From: Pyrrhosoma nymphula
Taxonomy: Eukaryota; Arthropoda; Insecta; Odonata; Coenagrionidae
Reading direction: 5' to 3'
Assembly: GCA_963573305.1 (NCBI GenBank)
Contig: OY754337.1
Span: forward strand, 70,343,094 to 70,407,093
DNA length: 64,000 nucleotides
In this document: piece after piece, positions 51,960 to 61,630 of the stretch
How the letters are laid out: each line of letters starts with the position of its first letter
Position numbering within the stretch: the stretch's first letter is position 1
Translations under genes and position numbers: made by a program
The notes under the pieces: generated by a model
What the model saw: the letters and a program-made list of their open reading frames with translations, nothing else
Database searches by the model: none
Told to the model about the DNA's origin: nothing

Positions 51960-52022
51960 GTTCACAACAATGCGTCGGACCTCTCTGTAATACCTGTATG
52001 AAATAAATAAATTAATTCATTC
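51960..52022 (+). repeat. Possible non-LTR element 3' end with (TAAA)n-like tail
   Basis: CTGTAATACCTGTATGAAATAAATAAATTAATT looks like a polyadenylation signal followed by a TAAA-type tail of a LINE. No coding part is identified upstream. Confidence 0.35.
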
Positions 52023-54141
52023 ATAAAAATGGAAAAACGATGTTTATACTTGTAAATTGAAATTTTCAGAAGCTGTCAATGCACTTTAATAGAGTTATGT
52101 AGTTTCGCGATTAGGGTGAGATGACTGCAGCATCGAGATTTTCAATTGGTCTTTCTTTTCTGTTCCCTTACGCAGCCCGTTTCACTCCCACTAGGCGAAT
52201 GCAGTGTACATTTCAGTCTTCATTTTGGTACATACTTCAGTCATGTTTTGCACTGTCATACTAAGGGATTAGGAGATTAGACATCTGGTTTGACAATTTA
52301 AATGTATCCATATTAGTTTGCAATTGTTAACATTTTTCATAGCCGTGTAGAATAGTTCACCATATCGACGCTTAATAATTAAAATAAAATTTCACTGGAA
52401 AAAGCACTTGACCCAATAGGCGTAACCTATAAATATTGGAGTAAAATTGTAATCATTAAATATTGAAGTACATGATTTTTTAGTCAAATGAAGTGCTTAG
52501 TAGCTCAGTAGCTTACTGTATGATGAAAACCTTTTTTGGTTCATATACTATTAATAAATATACGAAGTTGATTCTGCCTTCTTTTTGTGCCGTATGTGGT
52601 CTACTACGGATTTCCCGCGGAACGTACTAATTGTAAGACTTTTCCACTTTTAGAGAGGTTCAAGCGCCATTTTGCGTCTAACTGCTCGTAGGATGTTCCT
52701 AACCATCAGAAAAATCATTAAAAAAACTATTTATTTCGAGCGGTTCATGCCTATTTGCTTTGCTACTTCATAAAGAATAAGTATGCCTAGCAGATATAGA
52801 AAACCACGCTGCGGAAATGAGCTCTCCAACCTTTTAGAGTGAATGGGGTCGTGAAGTGTGTTAATACTCTTGTAATTATCCCGTACAGTAGTTTCAACGT
52901 GAACTTGCGGAAATTAGGTCATGAAATAGGAGCGTGATACTGACATTCTTGGGAACATAATAGAGTTATTAAATCTCTTAAAACTTTTCCGTGGCGTCAA
53001 TCGAGAAGATACTTCTTCATAATCCGCTGCAGTTTTAAGTTTCTGAAGTGTGCTCTCTCCTGGAAATGTTAGATTAATATCTGTGATTTTAAGGAGTATT
53101 ACTTCGCACTTAAAAAAATCTGCTTTTAGGTATTTATACAGTTTAAATGGTTGGCATAATTATGATTTTAGGCCATTAGTCCTTAATCTTTTCTTTTGCT
53201 GCTCCCGCTTTAAATTTATCTGAGGCTCACGTTTTTACCAACAGGTATCTTGTCAAGGAATGAGTTCTTTTGGTTAATGTTTTATGAATATAATCTCATG
53301 GCAGATTCTTAGAACTATTGTCAAATCAGGCGTGATATTCAGGACTGGCCAATGTGGCGATTCAAATTACTCTAAAAATTAGCATTTGGCTTCGCCACCT
53401 TTATTAACTATCTGTTCAATGGTCAAGCATAGGGTTTATTTTGCTCCATACAAAAACTGCCGGGACATAGGCCAGCCAGCACTAAAACAACGCAATGAAC
53501 AGTATTTAATAGTGGCGCGAGGCGATATTATTTCAACTTGCCATAGTTTACAGAATTCATATGACTGTGCGAGTGCATATAAAGATTAGTATTCCTTCAA
53601 AATTACATCGTGTAAACACGTTGACTAATACAAATTTGTTAACTCCTCTCCATGAAATAGCCCCTGCCTTTATTCCGAGCTTGTGTTTACGCATCTCCTC
53701 GCAAGAGTACAAGCATTATGGGAAAATGTCTTTATGTCTGGTCTAACACAATTGTGAATACGCTGCTAATGTTTTTAGTCTCTAATTTATTTAATACTTT
53801 CTTTGTAAGATGACAAGAGGCTTTAATGCAAGGGGGCTTAACCGCTTAATTCTTCGAGTGCCTCGCAATGGTATATTGTCGATTGCTACATTTTTTTGGA
53901 ATTCCAACGACGGTATATCGTAGTTATTTCCCTGACTGGCTTTGAACAAGGATTTACATTTTCGAAATGAATATCTTATTGAAAAATCAAAATTTCATTT
54001 TATTGTATTTTGTCGGAAGCATATTTCTTCCATAAAAAACTAGAAAAATATCAGTAGCTAAAAATAACCACATGACACTTCATCGTATGTACCCTTTAGA
54101 CTGATAGTAGTTATCATAATGAATAAAAATAATTAGTTATA

Positions 54142-54249
54142 TTCCACAGATTTATTTCTATGGCACGCGTTTCACCACTCTGTGGTGTAATAATGTGTTA
54201 TGCCACAGAATGGTGAAATGCGTCGTGCCATAGAAATAAATCTGTGGAA
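54142..54249. mobile_element. Foldback element (108 bp)
   Basis: Arms 54142..54185 and 54203..54249 are inverted copies (TTCCACAGATTTATTTCTAT, GGCACG, TTTCACCA, CTGTGG) around a 17-nt spacer. Read outward, each arm contains CCACAGA(G/A)TGGTGAAA(C/T)GCG, and the right arm continues TCGTGCC. This recalls the stem II, GAAA, stem III half of a hammerhead, but no CUGAUGA core is visible. Confidence 0.65.
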
Positions 54250-54286
54250 GATTTCCAAGTGCTTTTATTCATCACGAGCGGAAGAT

Positions 54287-54307
54287 ACCCGTTGAAATTC
54301 AACGGGT
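54287..54307. repeat. 10-bp perfect inverted repeat, 1-nt centre
   Basis: ACCCGTTGAA at 54287..54296 and TTCAACGGGT at 54298..54307, 38 bp after the foldback. It may belong to the same insertion. Confidence 0.6.
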
Positions 54308-56119
54308 GTGAAAAAAATTAAACTTATTTTTTATAATAAAACCACAAAGCCCGAAGAAAAACAGTATGCGTGGTCATTTGAGGAGTTCGTAACCTATCTT
54401 GTATGTTGTGTTCGTTATAGTAGACACACTGACAGTTTCCCAGGTTCACGGAGAGATGAGTGACTATTGGTTCACTTTCATGTACGGGAAACCCAAAAAT
54501 CGGCCTCGCAGACTCATTACTACTTAAATAGCAACGGTTGATAGATGGTCACCTCGTCCCTTCGGTTCTCTTGAGCCGTCTTCTGAGTGATTAACAGCTT
54601 GATCGCTTCCCTTGTGTATATACATATATTTGCATTCCATGACTTAATTCAGTTGCACTATTCAACGTTGATATGTGCGTTGATTATCTTAATCAGGATT
54701 GGACAGTAGAGTACAATCCAGCGGTTGACACGTCAGGAGGAGTATTGGCAGCAGAAGCCATGTTTATTTGACCTATGAATCCTCTATCAATGGGACTGCG
54801 CCTTCGGCATAGCCATTGGATTGGCACAATCATTGGTTTCGGTTGCTAAATAAAACATTTATGGTGATTCTTAGTGCACTTGTCGATTTTCATGCACAGA
54901 TGTCGTTAATTGCGCAGAACTTCCATTCTTATTTCGGATAAGAAGCATATAGTGACGTCATTATAATTTCCGCCATCTTAAAGCAGATTGAAGGTTTGAA
55001 ACAGATGGGTCTGTATTTGAACCAGATTTAGAGCTGGTTACCCGTCTGTATGTTGGGTAAGGATGAAATTTGTGCGGATCTTAGCGTAACTCGAGAAACA
55101 CCACGGGGAGAATCTCATGAGATCGCTGGTGGGCATGTTTTTGACCATCCAAATCTAACCTTTGTCGTTTTTCTTTCAAGGGTTCATTTTCTCGCAAATA
55201 AGACATTCATTTTGTCTTAAAAGATTTTTTCGAAAGGTTACTCTTTTTTCTATTAGGCATGTTGATGGATATATTTTTAAGTCCAAGGAACGGAAACATA
55301 GCGGAAAGTGAGAGTCTAGAATAAGCATCTCGATGATTGAGTGAATGTACCTAAGTTAACTGCACATTAACACTTTTAAACGTATAAATAATTCGTGACG
55401 TTACTGATGTGGGAATTGGTCTAAAAACAGTTCGCGATCGTAATGAGAGGCAGACGGTTTCCCTATGTGTAATACACCTGAGTACTAAACGATAATAAAC
55501 AACGCCGTGTTTGTTGTAGCAACAGAGGCATTATTACCATTGATATTCGCTGCACGTATATATTCTTTTAAGTGTGTAGTCTATTAATTCCTTTATGTGT
55601 AACGTTTACTACGTAAGTGTTCTCCCATATATATGCCCCTTTGAGAGCTACTTTGAGAGTAGACGTTGAAGAGTATACTTGTTAAATATGCATTGAATTT
55701 GACGATTACCCCCCGAAGCAATCTATCATGGGGGACTCCGGGATCTTCTTATACGGATTTGCTTTCTACGTACTATCATGGGCCTGCAGGAAAGCGTGAT
55801 ATTAAAATGCTAGAGGCATGAATATTCTATGAAAATGAAATCTCTGGTTGTCAAGGAAATATGTTATTGTTGATTTCAGGGAAAATGTGAGATTTTTCAA
55901 CTGAAAACATGAATTTCAGACAAATACGGAGCGTAGAAGAAAATCGATTGATAAAATTAGAAATTATATTGATTCAGCCATCCGATAAAAAAAATTCCAG
56001 CCCTATATCTTGAGTGAATGTACTTTGAAAAAGCAAAAAATGAAACCACTGCACCGAACACAATGCTTAGCATGGACCACCACGGGGGACCTTCGGGGGT
56101 CTTTGGGGGCCCTTAGGGC

Positions 56120-56257
56120 TTTTTAATATAGCATATGATACAACCAGATATTTATTCTAGTTACATCCCAAATTTCAGCTCAATCGGTCCAGTAGTTTTT
56201 GCGTGATGGAGCAACAGACAGAGAGACCATTACATTTTTCTACATATTAGTAAAGAT
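56120..56257 (+). mobile_element. 3' end of a non-LTR retrotransposon (RTE-like tail)
   Basis: AAATTTCAGCTCAATCGGTC, CAGTAGTTTTTGCGTGATGG, AACAGACAGAGAGACC and TACATATTAGTAAAGAT occur in order at 56170..56257. From memory, this is the conserved 3'-terminal word order of abundant insect RTE-type LINEs and their SINEs. Only the tail is present; the left limit is approximate. Confidence 0.6.
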
Positions 56258-56337
56258 CACACCCTTAACCCTGAAAAAATAGGGTTTCAGTTAATTGAAC
56301 CCTACAGTGTTTGTTGTCTACCAGTAACAAACATGTG

Positions 56338-56457
56338 TTCCAAATGTCATCAAAATCGGTCGTGTGGTTTAGGAGGAGATGTGGAACATACATACATACA
56401 TACATACATACATACATACATACATACATACATTGACTTTTATATATATAAAGATGA
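56338..56457 (+). mobile_element. Second LINE 3' end with (ACAT)n, in tandem with the first
   Basis: CAAATGTCATCAAAATCGGTC, GTTTAGGAGGAGATGTGGAAC, an ACAT array and TTTTATATATATAAAGAT repeat the word order of RTE-type tails (ATCAAAATCGGT..., GGAG..., ACATACATAC, TATATATAAAGAT). It is the same orientation as, but a different subfamily from, the element ending at 56257. Confidence 0.6.
56386..56433. repeat. (ACAT)12 microsatellite
   Basis: Twelve uninterrupted ACAT units inside the LINE tail. On the minus strand it reads as repeated Cys-Met-Tyr-Val codons, producing a false 106-codon frame. Confidence 0.95.
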
Positions 56458-58538
56458 ATATCGACAACTTCCACCTTACAGCCTGAAACAGTTAGATTTA
56501 TTTGAAAGTAATGAGACAATTTTTTCCGCAATTTTGAGGCGAAATATTGGAAGTTTCTTAAACCTACTGCCGTTAGGCTCCTCATAGCGTGCCCTCCTCA
56601 CCCTTGTTGATTGCGTTTTCCTCCGATTCTCCACGAGGAGTATTTGGAACCACCGTTTCAACTGCCTTATAATTTCGTTCCCTGAAAGAAACCTGAGGAG
56701 AAGTATTTTTCCCTTCAATAATTGCTTCGCCGTTCCCTCTGCACGTAAAAGGGTGAAATATTGATTCCCAGCGTGCGTGAGTTCGTTCTCCTACGACTAC
56801 GAGATGGAGTCACTTCCTGGAAACAGGCCGCTGCAAGAACAATTTCGTTATATGGATTTCATCAGAGCTGCTGCGCAACTGTAACTTTGATTGTAAATCA
56901 GTGTACTGCCGATCAGGAGTAAATTTGGGTGTATCATGAATAATATTGCGTAAGGCCATGTCAAATGTGAATGAATGTGTTTCTGACGTGCCAAGTTTTG
57001 GTGAATCATAAAAACTCTTGGCTTATATAATAAAATTTCTTGACTGTAGCCTTTTCACCGAATTTTTTAACTTTTATTTCATTTCCTAATCTCAAAGAAA
57101 ACATTTCCGTTAGTACTTTCTTTTCTCTTTGACCTCGAATTGTAGTTATTCAAATCTTTTCTCTATATTTCATTTAGGCATCGTGTCTTCTGATCTCTTC
57201 ACTATTGCCAATAATTTGTTTCATTTACCAATACATTATTTTCTATTTCATCTGGTAGATTTAAAATATGTGTTCAAAAATAATTGCTAATCTACCAATT
57301 GAGAAAAGGTTTCTATGGGTTTTTCTCTCTGTGTTTACCGGAGACAGGGTTTTAGGTATTTTGGAGACTTCATGGAGCCTTTATATGCTATTGAGTTCTT
57401 TGCAATTAATTCATTTAAGGAACCTTAGGGGATCACTTAGGACTCAAAATAATTCCATTTTTTCTCTAAGGCTGCTAAATCATCTCCTTCGAAATAGGCT
57501 TAACATATCTGTGAATTTTCTTATGCCATTCTGTGTAATGTTTTGCGAAGTTAACATAAGATTTTAATGCCCCATGTGTCGTTGCATTTCATTTTGGTGC
57601 ATGTTAAGATAAAAAATGGAATAAAAATGCATGAGCACGAATGTATAATCCTAAGGGGGCATTCACCCCTCCATCTAATGTAACTCTACTCTTGTAAAAC
57701 GTAGCTGAATCTCATGTTATAAAACGAGAATAAAAAAGAGCTTATACTATTCGCAATGCTTCGAGGAAAAATTAACTCCTTGCTTGTGGGGAGCAAACGA
57801 AGAAGAGAGCCGAAAAAATTCGCAATAATTCATTTCTGCTGTTAACAGCTCCTTGATTAATTACCAAATCGGAAAGTAAAGACGGTCAAAAATATCAATG
57901 ACGTTGAGAAAATGTATTTTGCCTATGAAAATATAATTGTACTTAGATAACTATACTTTAGCCGCTTACTTTGAATGTATACCTTTGTTTAACGGGTGTC
58001 AGGCCACTGTGCCTATACCAGGGTACTCTCCCCTCGTTGAGGTCCGGGAAAACTGGGAAGAATTCCTTGTTATTTCTACGTTCTTGAACAATCCGGGAGA
58101 TTACCTAGTTTTGCACTCAACATAGGAGTATATCCATGTTTTCTCGGTTGTTTTAACGGCGAAGATAAATGTCTCGGCAATCCTGCTTGACCAAAAGGTC
58201 ACCATACTGTATTTCTCCAAATCATGATTTCGTTACAACAGCCAGTCTATTACCAATTGTGCACAGGATATATTTTTTCGCAGTTCGTACTAATTATTTC
58301 TTTCCGTAAGCTTGCATCTAAGTATGTAAGCTGCATGTTAGATAAAATATCTTCTTAAAACTTTCCATAAAAATGCAGTCTAATTCAATGCTGCTACATG
58401 TATGGCTGCGAAGTTACGAGCTTTAGAAAAACTGTACTCCATTTCTAGAGTTGAAAATTTGAACTGTACTTCCTCTCATTTGTATTAATATACCTCCGAA
58501 CCATATTCAATTCGCGGTTATGATGTCACCAAGTCCAG

Positions 58539-59234
58539 AGCGTTTCAGGAAGGCATTTAAATAAAATATAATAAAATTATATGCGAGCCAGTATCCCCGC
58601 AACGCATCACAACCTCATTGGGAAACGTGATTTTTCTCTTCTTTGACGCCCTCGGTGGCCATGGAGTAGATTCCTCTTCTAAAAACCATAGAGTCGTGGG
58701 TTCGGGAGTCCCTCCTAGGTGAGGTTTCTTCACCACTCGGGACATGGCTATTTATGTGCGTTCACATTACTGTAATACCGTAAAAACTGGATGCATCAGG
58801 CCTGTTTTTCCAGTAAATAGTTAATAAATAAGTCAATAAATAAATACATTGAAGAGCATGAAATGGCCGTAGAATTAGGGAATTTAGATCCATTACATAT
58901 CTACGTTCACTGTTTCTTAGTCATTAGTGATTCTTATGTATTGTCTTATTTATTCTTTCTGTTCTTGTTTATTGTTAATCATTATCTTGCTGTTGTTAGT
59001 TTATTCATTTTATCTCATTAATTGTGGAGAGGATGTAACATATGAGTATGTTAGCCTTAGTAACCTCCATCCAGTCAATTGTTTATGAGTTGTTTGTTTT
59101 GTTGGTTGTATTTGCATTCTTACTCAATAAATGACTTACCTGAATGGTGACTGAACATTACTTGTGCACGCTCTTTTAGTCCCGGCTCGCATATAAATGT
59201 TTTATATTTTATTTAAATGCCTTCCTGAAACGCT
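58539..59234. repeat. Inverted repeat pair, 51-bp arms, 48/51 identical, with a SINE between
   Basis: Left arm 58539..58589 (AGCGTTTCAGGAAGG...GCGAGCC) and right arm 59184..59234 (GGCTCGC...CCTTCCTGAAACGCT) differ at three positions when one is reverse-complemented. The right arm is flanked by TTTTAGTCCC at 59174..59183 and again at 59236..59245. About 600 bp, including a SINE, lies between. Confidence 0.85.
58646..58850 (+). mobile_element. Degenerate tRNA-derived SINE with TAAA-rich tail
   Basis: GACGCCCTCGGTGGCCATGG (head) and the box B-like GTGGGTTCGGGAGTCC (58696..58711) are followed by a body, GGTTTCTTCACCACTCGGGACATGG, that parallels the element at 50.9 kb. It ends AATAAATAAGTCAATAAATAAAT near 58850. 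Confidence 0.55.
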
Positions 59235-59439
59235 GTTTTAGTCCCATGCAGATATTTTGCACCTTACTGCTATGAAAAAGACAATATCAGGAAAAAAATG
59301 TATTTTACATGGATGAGTTTTCTGGCCCACTGTTGGCAAATAGGACTCTACAAACTCCCGTGTTGGATTTGATCGCGGCAAGCGTGGGATGTGTTCCGCG
59401 GGTGCTGTAAATGACAGGTTAAGTAGTTACGAGGCCCAC

Positions 59440-59720
59440 GTTACATTTCCGAGGCGGGAATCGGTCGGAGGAGGAGCGAGTGATTAGCCTCGAGTGTGGG
59501 ACGGGTCAGGAAAGGAAGAGAGGGTTCGGGGGAGCGTGGAGGGGAACAACACGTGGGAAGGAAGACGCGTCAATGTTTGATGAAAGCTCCAGTTATGTTG
59601 TTCCGAGGAATCAATTTGGAGTTTGCGGAGGAGAATGTGCGGGGATGAAGGAGAGTTGAGTGGAGGCCATTCACACGGGCGGGCAGGAGTGGGAGTTTTG
59701 GAAATAGAGAGGAGGTAAAG
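59440..59720 (-). other. Purine-rich block on +
   Basis: G+A-rich + strand with several CpGs. The two minus-strand 93-codon frames here are compositional. Confidence 0.4.
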
Positions 59721-59849
59721 TTGCGAAAACCGATTATAAGTTGCGAATTTCGTGGGAATAACCACTCAAAAGGCTTGCTAAATTCGTAAATTAAGTTGTA
59801 AAATCCCTGGCTATCTTCAACTGCAATTATTACTTTTCTAGATAAGTGC

Positions 59850-60680
59850 AAAATATTACCATTTATTCAATATCATTTTAGCATTGGCCATTAAGCCACG
59901 CATTCTAGTAATTTGGAAGAGTAGGAGGCGCAAAATATCGATTTTCTGGTACGTACTTGTGTGTTTTCTGACAGGGTGGTCTGTTTCCCTTGAGTTAATA
60001 TTGCCTTGCGTAATTGGTAATGGGATGCGCATACTTTGAGTTTAAAAGTGTTATATGTAAATAAATTTCCCTAAACTGAGGAAACAGATGCTAGGCTCTA
60101 TTACTCGTCTCAATTTTAGTCTATTTTCAATTTGACGCCCCTTCCATGTATGACCTTAACATTACATTATTTGAAAATATAACTATTACACGCACGCATC
60201 ATTTGTTATTAGCCTGGTTACGGTACTGGTCTGGAATGCCTGGTGCTCTTAGTATCCTTAAATGAGCTTCTTGTGTATTAGCATTAAAACGTTGTGTTTT
60301 TTTCCTGTTGATGATTAGTTGTATTATTTATGCATCAAAATTATTCTCTTTCCCTTTTGGCTTCAGAGAATATATGTATTCTGATATCCTCTGTATTGTG
60401 AGAGATTTTAAAGTAAAGGGATGAAAACTTTTTTCTGCAAATATGGTATATTTATGCCTATTGTAACTCTGGGAGGGTGAATTGTAGCAGGCCTGTTTTT
60501 GTATTTTAAAACGGATGACATTTTTCGTCTCACTAGGTTCAATTAAATGGCACTGTTCTGACTTTTATTGAGTTGTCTCTTTCCCTAGGTGCGGGATGTG
60601 TGTCGTTTATTCCTGAGCTTCATTGGTCGTAAATTGTTGGGAAAGTCATGATTACACTCCAGAATAATTCTGAATGGCTA
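59850..60680. other. Non-coding DNA
   Basis: No feature recognised. Confidence 0.4.
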
Positions 60681-60689
60681 TGATGACGC

Positions 60690-61630
60690 CGTAGGATACA
60701 GAGAGGTTATAGATCTCTCCCTTCGATCCTTCCAGCCCGCGTCGAAGGAGTGCCTTTCCGTGCCCGCGGGAAGGGCCTTGTAAAAGGGACTTAAGCTCAG
60801 ACGTCCCGCCCCCACCCTCCCTCCCTCCCCTCTTGCCACCGCGTTGGCTCAATGGAATGCATTAGTTTAATCCTCTTATGAAGTTCCTTGCCTGCTTAAT
60901 TCAAAATAAAGCCACATCATATATAGCGCGGGAGATACAACTTCTCATGGGTCGCGCGAGTACCGACCTCAACCCCCTCTCTTCGTTGAGTGAGCTATAC
61001 TCGTCCTCATCGGCCATCTTTTGTGTATTTAACCTCGAATCCTTTTTTTTTCTAAGGGGTTTCCTAAGCGCGGTTTTCTTTTCGGGCGAAAAAAAAGAGA
61101 TTCCACGGTTGGAATTCTTTCCGCAATAATTCAGTCGACTTCGCTGTCGTCCTCGCAGCCGTATCCTCCCGACTCATCAAAATCTCTTCAACCAAAAAGA
61201 CCGCCCTCGCCCTCCCTCTGCCATTTTCCCTCCTCCAACCCTCATCCTTACTTCTTTTTTTTATTCCTTACGTCTTCCCAAAGAGCTTTCTTCCCTCCGC
61301 ACGGTTTTATCGCGTTGGGAAGGAGGGGAAGAAAGGGGGAAACTTTAAAATCCGTTTTTCTCGAGGCCGAGTAGTCCACGGGTGGCTGGGGGATATTTCT
61401 TTCGATTGCTTTCTGCCTTCATCCATTTTGCATTAGTCTCCCCCAGGCTCCCACCATTCCCCGCATTTATTCCACTTTTACTTTTTTCGGCCCGTCTGCC
61501 GGCAATTCTCCTTTGAGACTCGCGTACGTAATTGCTCCTGCGTTGTCTTCTCGTGCTACCCCCACCCCTCCCCACGTCTCCAAATCCCTTTTCTTTCGCT
61601 CAGTTTCTTTAAAGGCAACATTATTTGCCT
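60690..61630 (+). other. GC-richer, mainly pyrimidine-rich block
   Basis: C+T-rich with CpGs over about 900 bp, interrupted by short purine runs at about 61080 and 61320. No domain in any frame. Confidence 0.45.

Noticed and set aside
54442..54525. Possible exon after TTTCCCAG, reading VHGEMSDYW...
   Set aside because: No furin similarity, no supporting downstream exon, and it sits next to repeats.
56265..56585. 106-codon minus frame with repeated CMYV
   Set aside because: Created by the (ACAT)12 microsatellite in a LINE tail.
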